A DNA stretch of 64,000 bases, from assembly GCA_027922465.2 (NCBI GenBank), contig BQMF02000199.1:310001-374000 (forward strand). Reading direction: 5' to 3'. Shown here piece by piece: positions 46,971-58,573 of the stretch. The notes beneath the pieces are model-generated. The model did no database searches. It had not been told where the DNA came from and saw only the letters and a list, made by a program, of their open reading frames with translations. The stretch is from Turritopsis dohrnii. Lineage: Eukaryota > Cnidaria > Hydrozoa > Anthoathecata > Oceaniidae. A program made the position numbers and the translations under genes. Numbering within the stretch: the first letter of the stretch is position 1; every line of letters starts with the position of its first letter.

Positions 46971-47172
46971 TCTATATATTAATACCCAATTCTCCGTTTG
47001 TTTGTTTGTTTGTAAGTCACGCAAAATAGTACATTGAGCTGTGAGAACGTGGCAGCATGTGCAGTTTTCCAGTTAAAAAAAGGGTATCATGAAACAAAAT
47101 AATAAGTTGAAAATTTTTTTCTTTCTGCGTTTTGAGTGTATTGTTAAGCTGATATTTGATTGGTTTTAAATC
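46971..47172 (+). mobile_element. Helitron 5' fragment, GC-hairpin family
   Basis: A|TCTATATATTAATACCC at 46971, then blocks shared with the full copies (GTAACTCACGCAAAATRG-like, AACGTGGCAGCATGTGC, TTTTGAGTGTATTGTTA). Internal deletions and loss of similarity after about 47172; no 3' end. Confidence 0.7.
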
Positions 47173-49470
47173 GTGAAGAAAAACCACGTGAAGTTCACGT
47201 TTGGAATGCATTGTGTAAAGCAAGAAAGTCTGCTGACATTTTAAATGCAACCGCAACAATAAAGTTAAGAACATGCAAGATTTGAATCACCAGGAATGTA
47301 TTTCCCTGCACGTGCAAACGAGGTTTATTTAGCGATAAAGCCAGCACCAAAGGAAGTCTTATCGCTGGTTTTAAGTGCAATAATTTGGAGCACGCTCTTC
47401 CCAGCTGATTGTTGATGATCTTGTCTTTTGTTTCCTTTAAGGTGATACTAGTCCACATCAAAAACTCAACGATGACCAGAATAAAGACACAGATCTTTTT
47501 TGGCAAATTGACAGCAACTATTTCACTGCAAGCTGGTACTGTTACCCTTTATCCTTTGTTGCTTCATTTATTTATGCTTTTAATATTTAATAGGTCTGCT
47601 TTCGGAACCCTGCCCATTTACCTTAAGGGGATTTTTTGTGTAGACTAATTTTTGCAAGGATTAATTTTTGTGAATTTCGTCAAAATTCTCAAAAGTCCCA
47701 AAAATTAGGTAAATCAATATCAACATCAGCTTTAACGAAACTACTAATTAATTTTATTTTATTCATGTACTGAATAGAAGACAAGAAAGACAGTTTATTA
47801 GAGGGAAAAGAACCGTCATGTGGCGATAGTTCACTTAAAGGTGTTTTTCATGTTTATAATTTTTAATGCATAATCACCATCACTTCATATATACACCCTG
47901 AAAACGCCTGAAAACTGAGGCAGTACCGGAATTTTCCAATCATTTCTCCCCTGAGCAATTAGTGCAGTGGTTCGTAGTCTCAATAATACATTTCGTAATT
48001 TTTTTAATGCTAAGCTTTCATCAATATTATAGACATGAAAGATGAAGAAAATATACCTGTAGCAAGTACAATTTTAAAAGGTCAAGCTGATGGTTTACTT
48101 ACTGGAGCAGAGAGTGGTAAGGCAGTAACATGTTCATGGATTGCTATTAAAAGGAAATTGTTTATCTTACCGTTTTTAGTGTCACCAAAGTTGCATTTGA
48201 GATTACCTACTTATATGCAGAAACGCGGAACCATATAAGAGAAGAAGAAAAATTGGCGCAATAGCATTCACTTATTTGCAGAAAAGCAACATAGAATGTT
48301 AATTTGGTTGTTCGGTGAAAGAAAGGGATCTATTGTATTTAAAAAGAAAAGAAAAGTTACTGCTGCAGAATTAAGTAACAATCAATAGAGTATTGCTGAC
48401 AGCTTTTTGGATGACGCTGTTAATGTGAAATCTAAACAAGCATGGAAAAACTTAATTCTTTACTCAGACAAAAAGGTGTCATATTTGATTATGTGTAATA
48501 TTGTATGTAAGTACAATTTCTTTCCTCCTCAGAAAAAATTCAATCATAGATTTGCAGAAAATGCAAAACCAAAATAAAGGATGGTGACCATACCGTTGCT
48601 TGTGAGTGATGCTTAAGTTGGTTTAACCTAAGGAAATGTTCTGGTTTGATAAAAAAAACCCGAAAGTGCGAAATTGGTTTTGTTCTGAATATTCTGGCAG
48701 TAAGTTCTTGATGCCATTTTTAGTTTTTATTAAATCTTATTGTTTTCCTTGAAAATTTGTATGTTTAGGTAAACCAACAGAACCTGCAAATGGAAGAAAA
48801 GATGAATCAACTGATGAATCTGATGACTCTGTTACTTGATAATTTAAAAAAGTATGTTTACACCCAAACAAGGGGGCTTGAGGAAAACACACAGAATCAA
48901 AATTAAAGAAAAGAAAGCATTCGCTAACTGAGGCTTCACAATTTTCCTGTACTATGAAGACCTGGTTATGTTGAAAGAAGGATCATACATTCTTGGTCAA
49001 GTCATAGCTGCACTACTTATTGTTTTCAGTTCATATTTATTTCGAGCCGGCATCAATGTTTACCTGCTTCCTGAAACATTTTTTTCAAAAGTTTCAGTAA
49101 ATATTTCTACCGACACTTGAGATGATAACTATTTAAAGTGTCGATAGACTAAAATATCGCACAAAAGCTTTCATAATGAAAAATGTTTTCACAATAAACA
49201 TATTCCCATTTAATTGGACTCAATAAAGACTTCTAAATCATTAAAATGCATATAACTTGCATAAAACGTATTTATTTATAACTACCAGCACTCAAATTTT
49301 GAAATTACGAAGTGTGCTGGTACTGGCACTCTAGCCACTAAATTTAAACTTTGAACTTGTAACGAAGTAAAGTACACAAGTAAATTGAAGATGAAATGCT
49401 ATCTGTACTTAACTTAAAACGTACTGTAAAATTTGTAAGATGGTAATAGAGAATGTAAGACAGTACATAC
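47173..49470. other. No recognised gene
   Basis: Frames at 48035-48238 and about 48290-48470 (MLIWLFGERKGSIVFKKKRK) look faintly coding but match nothing I know. Near 47640-47700 short TTAATTTTTGYRA repeats resemble MITE sequence. Confidence 0.4.
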
Positions 49471-49488
49471 AAATTTATCATAATCCGA

Positions 49489-50032
49489 ATGACCTGTAAT
49501 TTGTGTGGTAAAGACTACAAAACCAAATACGAATTGAAGATGCATGAAGAACTTCAACACAGTGGAAAGATGTATACTTGTGAAATTACTGGCTGTGGTA
49601 GAAATTTTAGAAGTCAAAATGGTCTGATATCCCATAATCTCACTTCTAATCAAAAGGAGGTTGCTGGATTTAAAATGAAATATTTTTGCAGTGACAGTAG
49701 TGGTAAAAAGTTTATGTATAAAAATACTTACAAAGACCATTTAAGAATTATGCATGATGCACCAAAATTGAGCTGCAAGGATTGTTCTATGGAGTTTACG
49801 TATCAGAGTAATTTGGTCCGAAAGTTCATGCTTACTGGAGTAAGAAAATAGCAAAATTTTTGTTTGAAGTCTTTGCCCAAAAAGGTTTGCTAAAGCACAT
49901 TATGTCAAAGCCCATATTAGAAACACTCGCAATGTATCTGAACAAGTTCAAAGATGTGCCTATTGTACTGTAACTTTTAAAACTTTGGATGCTGTAAGAT
50001 ACCACAAGAGAAATTGTTTGTTGAAACATTGA
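49489..50032 (+). pseudogene. C2H2 zinc-finger protein, frame-broken
   Basis: A 120-codon frame has fingers beginning CNLCGKDYKTKYELKMHEEL, CEITGCGRNFRSQNGLISH and CSDSSGKKFMYKNTYKDHL, then CKDCSMEFTYQ, where the His pair is altered. The frame stops at 49851. In other frames the pattern continues (CPKRFAKAHYVKAHIRN and CAYCTVTFKTLDAVRYHKRN) to a stop at 50032, so one or two indels broke a protein of about six fingers. Expected role: sequence-specific DNA binding. No intron is visible, which also fits a processed copy. Confidence 0.75.
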
Positions 50033-50865
50033 AAATGAAGTCAGAATTATTTTTATCGAGACAAAAGCTTGTAGTTTTTATATATACAACTGAGATATGC
50101 TTTAGCATTTGTGCTGTCAAAATAATCAGAAAACCATGTACCCATAATACCATAATTTCACTGTTGGATTTCGCATGAAAATACTGAAGGTTGATGGTTT
50201 AATTCAGAGTGGGATAATTTATATACAATACTGTTGTGTTTCTGTACATCACTGGTTTTAATACGTCTTATTTTTACAACTCAATTAAAATCTTGAAATG
50301 CGATGCTCAGAATTTGTTTATCACAAGTATCTTATTATACTAATTTGCTTTGTGCATCCCACTTTAATTTTAGAGAGTGATATATTTAGTTTTTTTTTCA
50401 CGGTCAAAACCTTCTTATTTTTCCCTTTTCGTCGTAAAACCACGCAGAGGTGAGTGCGTTTCTTTACCATTAGTATATGGGCTGCTGATCGTTTTCATTG
50501 GCTAATAAAGGAAAATTCTTAAAATGCGCTCATTTGTTGATTGGCTGACGATTTTCAAAAAATTAGTTTGTTAATAACAGCTTTCATTTCTTCGTTGTGA
50601 ATTTGACAAAGAAACACAGGTTTGTACAAATACAAAGGCTATTAATTGTTAAACTTTTATTGTATTTTAGATTATTAAAAGAACAGGTAGTGCATGTGTA
50701 GGCTACTAGTTGTTGGTTTACAATGTAAAAAGTTATTTTAGTTATCAAATATACAGAAGAAGTGCAGTGAAGTTTTTAAAAATTGGCTGCAGAATGAATG
50801 AAGAGGTCTGTACAATGGTATTACTATAAAACTTTTATTGCTTATAAAACATGAATATAAAAGAA
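50033..50865. other. No gene seen
   Basis: AT-rich spacer without a recognisable ORF or repeat before the Helitron at 50866. Confidence 0.45.
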
Positions 50866-51692
50866 CTAGCCGCCAAGGCGGCGGGGCTCGCCGCCCATGT
50901 GCACCTGCTCTGTGTCACTGTATCAATAAACGTCAAATTTCTTTATAAACGGCTCGTACAACTTGTGTTCAACCAGAAGCAGATTCGAAGTCACAACCTC
51001 TGGTAAAACCAATCTTTTATCAGTGTAACAATACACTCAAAACTTCAATTTTTTAATAGCTTTTGTCTTAAAAAGGTTAAGGGCTCTAACATGGGTGCTA
51101 TCAAACAGGGGGAAAATGGTTTCTCTTCTTAAAAACATCACGACAGAGGAGAGAAAAAAGGCACATGCTAATTGAATAAATAGAATAAAAAACGTTCGAT
51201 CAGAACGCTTAACAATTAAAAGAAGAAATTAATTTGTTAAAAGAAAAGCAAAAAAAAAAAAAACACATTTTGTTTTGATATAATACTCTTTTTTTACCTA
51301 TCGGTTTTTAAACATTTTGATTGCTCAAAAAAAAAGTTCACCCTTCTCAGACAGTCAGGCAAGAGATAGTGGCAAATCGCACATGCTGCCACGTTCTGCC
51401 ACTGCTGCTTTTTGTCCAAAATGTTTAATCAGTTAGTTTCTTTGTATTTAGTTGATGTACTGTTTTCAAAGCCAAGTCAACGTGGAATATTAAACTAACA
51501 ATAATGATAAAAACAAAACATTATTCCTATTAGTTCATCAGCCAAAAAAAGTCACGTTCGATTGGGGTTGCAATGTAATTGCTTCGAACTCACGTCGCAC
51601 ACAAAAAAAGAAATAATTTCGCTCACAACTAAATCTACCATTTTGCGTGACTTACAGACAAACAAACAGAGAATCGGCTATTAATATATAGA
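50866..51692 (-). mobile_element. Complete non-autonomous Helitron, GC-hairpin type
   Basis: On minus: A|TCTATATATTAATAGCC at 51692; 3' end GGCGGCGAGC, hairpin GCCGCCTTGGCGGC, TAG|T at 50866; 827 bp. Sister of 33310-34215, with several small length differences inside. Noncoding. Confidence 0.88.
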
Positions 51693-51785
51693 TACTTAAC
51701 AAAGAAGATTTGATTAAATAAGGTCCCATGAATGTTTGCATTTCTCATGGCTGTGGAAATGGGGAACGTGTTATGCTGTCTAATC

Positions 51786-52990
51786 TACCGGGTGTACCAA
51801 AAAAAACGTGCCTAAAATTGAAATTTTGATGTAGCTTTTTTTACTTAATCTTAAGACTTTAAACTTTCCAGATATGATTGGTAGCTTATTATTGTCCTTC
51901 CCTGAAAGTTTCATGTGTATATCATTTTTACATTTTGAGATATGGATATTTTACCAAAAAGTATGAAAAACCAATTGTTTATAGAATTGACGTCAGTTTT
52001 TTTACGGATAGAAAATTGAGATACATTTATTTTTCTACTTCCAAATGTAAAACAAAAACTGAATAACTAAGTACAACTTGACTTGATAAATTAAATATAT
52101 TAATAATCATGAATAAATCAGTTTTATGGACGATCCATTACACTCTTTCACTGCACGAGCACGTCCCACAAACTCTTTCATTGATTTGCGAATGTCTTTA
52201 ACAGTTGTGGCACATTCTTTCCATATTGACTTGATTTTCGCAATCATTTCTTCCTCAGACTCAAAAGGTTTCTTCAGCCTTCCTTGATAGATCTAAAGGA
52301 TTACTATCTGGGCTTTTGGGAGGCCATTGGTCTTTTCCGATGAATCGTCTAGGCATTGTTTGGTTTAAGAACTCTTGGACGATGTTGCTCGTATGTGATG
52401 TCGCTCAATTTTGTTTGAAAATCCAATCATTCCTAGGGTAGACTTTCTCGATGGCTGGAAATAGTTCAGGTTTGAGGTGAGTTTTGTAGTTTTTGGCATT
52501 TACTGTCAAGCCTCCACGGTTAACAAAAATTGGTTTCGTGACTCCAACTTTAACGGATTGACGATTGCTTTCGTGGAACAATCTTTCGTTAGGAACATCT
52601 TTTTTGCTACCTTTACAATAAACCCGATCATTTTGACTGTTTAACAGCACTTGTAGAGGAAAATCACTCTCGTCCTTAAAAACAGCGTGCTCAATCATCC
52701 TGCGATTGCTCTGAAATTTCTCAACAAGACCAGCAGCTCGATCAACACGTCGTTTTCTTGTTGACTCGTTCATTTGAGGCGTTTTCATTCTTTTGAATTG
52801 ACCGAAAACGTTATCTTTGATAATTCGGCAGACTGACGTATGCGAGATTTCGAGCTCTTTGGCAATATTCCTCGGTGTGACGTGTGTACCGGGATCGTCT
52901 TTCAGGTTCTGTCTACTTTGAAAGTTTAATTCTGCAATATTAAATTGCTGGTCGCCGTGGAGTTTATGTAAACAGTTTTATATATGACAC
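51786..52990 (-). pseudogene. mariner-like element
   Basis: A TA-CCGGGTGTACCAAAAAA terminus at 51786 is typical of mariner ends. On minus: helix-turn-helix region (GTHVTPRNIAKELEISHTSV), FKDESDF with the first catalytic Asp, WIFKQN-stop-ATSHTSN where the second catalytic Asp is Asn and the next Gly codon is TGA, then PPKSPDSNPLD with the third. The intact open part is 52788-52405. The other end is not visible; it merges with the HECT-like fragment after 52990. Clearly inactive. Confidence 0.83.
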
Positions 52991-53076
52991 TGCAAGAGCT
53001 TCTTTTTTGAAAAATAACAACAAAACAAAAGAAAACTCCAGGCTTGAGGATGACTTAGGCGCTCGAGCTTTTAATT

Positions 53077-54130
53077 TTGATTTTGGGTCCTTTTTTGGGT
53101 CCTTTTTGCGGTCACTTATTCATACAAAACTTATCTACTAAATCTTTGGTGAAAGAAAATGCTTCCTCACTTAAAGAAAAATCTAAGAGTTGTGGTGAAG
53201 AAATGTTATTACAGGACATTCGAGCACATGTGAGAGGATGTGGTAAATCAAAGGAAAAGTTTTTTGAGAAACTGTTTTCTTATGATGAGAATATGGATAG
53301 TAATGTCAGTAGTCTTGATGATGAAATTGAATGTGACGAAGTTAGTGACTCTGTTCTTGAACAGCCACCATTTGCCATACAACCTATTGTTGTAGCAAGC
53401 AGCAGTAATATTACTCCAGATAGTGTGGTTCAAGAAAGTATCGAATCATCCATACTCCCCAATAATGAATCCAGTGAAAATATTGAACAACTTAGTACTG
53501 GGAATGACGCAAATACAATGGGAAATGACATTCCTCCAATCATTGAAATCGTTCCAGAACAAGACAACATAGACACAAAGATAAAAAAACTTATTTCCCA
53601 TATAAAAGAAGAATGTTTTGATCAAAATCCTGTGAAATGTTTGAAAATTCTGCAAGATGGGTTAGTTACTGGAAGGACGTTAGAAATAGTAGATGTAACT
53701 GCAGATAACTCTGGGGCAACAAATTTTATAATGGTAGACAGGGATAGCTTGCTGCAAACTGGTTTTGAGGAACTGAAAACATTGGAAAACAAATTCCTCA
53801 CCTTGGAAGTGCAGTTTTATGGAGAGGCATGTTTGAAATTAAATGTGAATTTTCATTTTGTGACTTAACTTCTTTAAACATTTTTTACAAACATTTTTTA
53901 CAGAACAACTGGGACACAGTAGACTACCTGTATAATGATGACAAAATCGACTTAACAATAAACAAATCTGAGCAGTAAAACAGATCCAGAGTGTCACCAG
54001 TGTTGAAGCCTTAACTGAATTCAGTTATAGCCAGCTGATTTTAACATGTCATTACAGACAAGAGTGGGTCACTACTGGACATACACAACTTAGGTTTGAC
54101 GTCAGCCCTGAAAGTTGCTCAGAAATTAAT
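53077..54130 (+). pseudogene. Second HECT-like fragment
   Basis: A 263-codon frame: Cys-containing motif (SCGEEMLLQDIRAHVRGC, like half of a UBZ-type finger), an acidic Ser-rich linker, then VDRDSLLQTGFEELKTLENK and LTLEVQFYGE, which matches the start of a HECT N-lobe. A GT donor follows KLN at about 53845. Further frames (54000-54130, LTEFSYSQLILTCHYRQEW) may belong to it or to another gene. The catalytic lobe is absent. It resembles the architecture expected for the gene at 3240-10880 but is a different copy. Confidence 0.6.
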
Positions 54131-54563
54131 TAAGAAACTCCTAATATTCTATTATGCCTTTAATTATAGTACATTTACCACCCTCTTGAAATACTTTAAA
54201 TAAAGTATTTTTGCCATCCTTTCTCTATCTTCTATTTTTTCAGTTTTCAAACATGAAAGATAAAAACAAATTAAAGTTTAAAATGTTATATTGAAAACAA
54301 CGAAACATACCGTGTGATCCTAAAAAATTCGTAATGTGGTCACACGCACAAGAAAAATTCTGCTGTTTTTGCTGCAGAATTGTTCTTGAGCCTGTGATCA
54401 AATTTCTAAATTATTTGAATCACACGGTAAATGTACAAAGAACCGTTAAAAACCAATATTTATTTGTACTTGCAACCAGCGATAAGTCAAAACGCAATAT
54501 CTATCGAGGAACAGAAGAATCCAATTAAAGGTTCAAACGAAGAATATTGTATAGGAGGTGTGT

Positions 54564-56278
54564 TCAAAGTAATATGATTTCAATATCATCAATATCTTCT
54601 ACAGCAAAATCATCATAAGTACCATCTTCATATTCTGCGTGAAGTTGTTCAGTTTTTTTATTATACCAAGTTATTTTGCCTTGAAACCAGCCACTACAAT
54701 AGATTGCTTTTAGGCTCTGGCCAACAAGATTGTGTGTAAAACCACAGTCGCTGTCACTATCTCTCTCCATCACTAATCTCAGGTATTTCATCGTTTTCCC
54801 CATTGGGAACAATGGTATCTGATGGTGGTTGCTCCGGTTCTGGTATTACGCTTGACATCTTACTTTCACTTGATGTTGTGGGCAAGGATGGAGGTACTAT
54901 ATAGCCATCAAACCCTTATGGTTTGATTAAGTTATCATCCGATCCATCAGCTGTCATGAGGCAGTCAGTTTTAGTAAAGCAACTTCGTCTCAAATGCTGA
55001 TACTTTGATTCTTGTAACTTGTCACAAGCATCACCTACCCATTGAGTGATAAAGATTCTGCGTTGTTTTTTTGCCCATTCTACACATACTTTTGTACCTG
55101 CCCATGCGTTCTTCTGCCAGTAGACATTGACAGATTTATGGTAGCAGTTGGTCTCGTCTTCAGATAGCCATTTTCCGATACCTCAGAAGATTGCTGCTAC
55201 CCTCAAATCGTTATTGACAGGACTTAATGATACTTGCAATGAACATTGCCTTTTTTTCTAGCCCTGAACCGAGATTCGCAACCCAGACCTTGTGGTTTTT
55301 CTTTTGTTCCTTAGGAACATCTTCTTCATAAGTTTTTGCTCGGTTATATGCAAAGGGCAAAGGCACTTGGTCGAAATTTACTCTCCTATTTGGGGAAAAC
55401 TTCCCCATTTTGCATCGTAATTTGAAAAGTTAGGAGAAGTTGTAATAAGTCCCTCGGGTAGAGTGCAATGCCATTTCATTAGTTCAGGTGTATGTGTGGT
55501 TTTGTTGACTTGTTTTCTTCTTTTCACTCTGCGTAGTTTAATGTTGAAATTGTTTAGAAATGAAACAATGACTGATTTTGGCAGTCTTTTAGAATCTTTT
55601 GACTGTTCCATATTTATAACATTTGTCTTGGTGTCAAGCCATGGAAAGGATACTTTCAATCCTTTAGATCTTGTAGCTTTGAAAGTAGTATGCAGTTTCC
55701 TAAACAGTGTATTATGTTTTGTCAATTTTCTATTCTTTTTAAAAAGTTTTCTGTGTTGATCTGAAGCACCGTCAATAATTCAGTTTTTGTTTTGTTTCGA
55801 TCGACTTACTAAAGATTTGTCAATATTGTTATTGAATGCAACATCGACTGCAGGAATGCCTGACTCAACTTGCTCGATTATATCCATTTTAAAAACAAAA
55901 TCGTGTTGTTTTTTCTTTTCCTTCCTTTTTGAATGTTTAGTTGCACCTTTAGTAACTTGAAAATCTTCTGAGGAATTTTCCACGGTAACAATTTTTTCAA
56001 TGAGTTTCTCCACAGTTAGTTTAACATCCCTTTTTTTATTTTTGCATTTTCAACTTTTAATGCAAAGCTTGACTTGATGACACTGTTAGAGTTGGATGAG
56101 CCCAAAGGGCGTGAGAAGACAAGCCTTGAACTGACATAAAAACTTTTTTACATGAATGACATTTATGACCTGGTGTTGCTGTAGTTAAGTCTCCAGCAGA
56201 TATATTAACCAGAACATTAGGATGTTTGACTTTTTTCGTGAAACCATGTTTAAATATTGTAGTTTGGCGTTTTGACAT
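54564..56278 (-). pseudogene. jerky/pogo-like transposase with chromo-like tail
   Basis: Read on minus. 56278-56057 has a C2H2 finger (CHSCKKVFMSVQGLSSH). 56013-55780 and 55725-55378 carry basic helix-turn-helix-like sequence. 55408-55211 has RRVNFDQVPLPFAYNRAKTY, the first catalytic Asp block of this group, and VWVANLGSGLEKK. Then VYWQKNAWAG and RIFITQWVGDACDKLQESKY with LMTADGSDDNL at 55060-54940, and a C-terminal GQSLKAIYCSGWFQGKITWY and EDIDDIEIILL at 54720-54564, similar to chromo/Tudor-like tails. The segment with the second catalytic Asp is deleted, and frames shift several times. Strong family match, dead copy. Confidence 0.75.
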
Positions 56279-57353
56279 GACTTCTTATTTTTATCTAAAA
56301 ATCTCAATTCACACTACACACTATATTCTAATTTGCAAATGTTTGGTTTCTTTTTAAAAATTCTTTATTTAGAAAACGGAAACGGAAACAAAGAATTCAA
56401 ATCATTATAAAAAGAAAAGAAAAGAAATTCCAAACATATAGCACTCTAAATTTCATGAAGATAAAACAGATATGTTTCCAAAATAAGTTGCTTATCAAAA
56501 TCATGTTCAAATTTTTCAGCCCTCAAAGTTGCTTAGATTTTTTAACACTGAGGGCTAGTTGCTTATAAACCGGTTGCTTATTAAAAAAATAAGTGTAAAC
56601 GAAGAAAAACATTGACATTTGCGTATGCCATTGGTCTTTCATTGGTCTTTTATTTGGTTAGTTGTTTTGCAATGTTTTTCACTTCTGTTTATTAAACCAG
56701 GTTTCTAGCAAAACCTGTTTGAGAGTATGATCATGTCTCTCACATGTCTTTCTCACATGTCTTTTATATTTCTAACAAAAAAGAAGAAAAGTTACAATTT
56801 CAGCAACACTTTTCTTTGACTTTTACCCAACATCTGATACTTATTCACAGGAATTGAACTGATAGTTTTACAGGAATTGAACTGATAGTTTTAAGTCAGT
56901 CAAGTGATAACATTGTTTTTCTTTCTTGTTAACTTAACACGTGTTTTGCATAAATGTTTTTACCTTCAGGTTTGAGCGTTCTACAAAATGGTAAAATTCT
57001 GAATTTTTTGTCAGAAGATTCATTACAACAATTATTTTCTCATGCTTAAGATGATGAAATTATTGTCAACATACGTAAAGGGATGGCTGAGTTAGGATTA
57101 ATCCAGGTAGGTTTTTTGATGCTTTTTACTCCTTGTAATTTTATTTTGCTCTTTTTGTATATTGGTTTTACCATTGAAGAAAAAAGATTTTCCCAAGCAC
57201 TGTCATGATTATATCTCAGTGGCCATGGAAACAATCCACTAAATATTTACTAAATGATTATTATAACTTCTCTTTGGGCATTTGATGGTCATTGAATAAG
57301 AGCTTACTGACATCCAATCAATATAATCACTTCGTATTGCATTTAGCTAGTGA
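56279..57353. other. No gene seen
   Basis: AT-rich spacer with a short direct duplication (CAGGAATTGAACTGATAGTTTTA at 56850 and 56873 differs only at its ends). No ORF of interest. Confidence 0.45.
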
Positions 57354-57665
57354 CTAGTATCCCGGGTAAACCTTTTTACCGAACTTACCTTCGAGAACAT
57401 TAGGTCAAATCCACCATTCCCGTGTACGTACCCCGTGACAAAGAAATAAATCATGGAATTGTAACCCAAAAGTGTACCTATGTAGTAGAGCTTGAAAAAT
57501 TGATCAAAAACGTGTATGGGATCGTTTCGCTATGACCAACCGTTGCAGAGATATTGTCAATCAAAGATTGTGATGACGTCATATCTGCAGTACCAAATGA
57601 AACTAAGACCCAAATGTTGGGTGACCCCATCGCCTGCGTCGCTCGCCACCCATGTTCGGTATGTC
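57354..57665 (-). mobile_element. Helitron-like 3' portion
   Basis: On minus it ends GGTAAAAAGGTTTACCCGGG, ATACTAG|T at 57354, the AT-hairpin style. Upstream at about 57615-57655 it holds ACATGGGTGGCGAGCGACGC, typical of the other, GC-hairpin family, but without its hairpin. So both terminal styles occur in one unit. 5' end not found. Confidence 0.55.
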
Positions 57666-58573
57666 GCAGAATTTAACTTGTGTAAAAGTTTCCTACAGGC
57701 ATTAATTTTTTTAAGTCATTTATTACATTCAGAAAATTTAGGGCAGAAAAAAAGCAATATGGCTCAGAATATATGCAGAAGAAAAGTAACTTTTGTGTAA
57801 AAATAGCAATAGCACAGAACTGTTTACCCAGACATAATACATAAGATAAAATAAATATTACAAAATGTGAATTGAAAACAAATTGATACCTTCTATGTTT
57901 CTTTTGTACGGAAGTTACATTGGTTAGCAACTATTAATGAATTTTTGAAATGATATATATATATACAGTCTTCTTCCGTAAACCATCAACATCATGATGA
58001 GTTTCATTTCTTTAGCGGTTTACGTGCTGTTTTATTATTAATCTTACCTAAAAAATATTTCAATTGTATGAAAATGCAGAAAAAGATAATCATGCTATGA
58101 AATGGTTGAAATAAAAAAAAAAATAAAAAAAAAGTAAATTCATGTACGCATTTATCCTAAAAATAATTAATTAAAAACACAAATTCAATGACAGAATTTG
58201 TAAAGCTTTTGATTGGAAAGTCTATAAAATCAACCAATGCTATAAGTTAATACGGGTTCAACACTCAACACTGGAGCTAAACTACATAAAGACTTTTAAC
58301 GTGGGATACACAGCCAAACATCAAAATGATAAAAATAATAGAAACAATGAAATGCCCTACCAAAGTCATAATTTAATAATGAAAAGATAAAAAGTAACAA
58401 CAGTAAAACATAATGCAAAACCTATATAGTACCCAGGCATAGTACATAAACAATTACCATAACACAAAATATAAGATTCCATCCAGCAATGCAATGGTCT
58501 TATTTTATAGTAGCGCAGTTAGTAGTCATATCAAATTGTACAGCAATAATTAATGAATTTCTGAAATACATAA

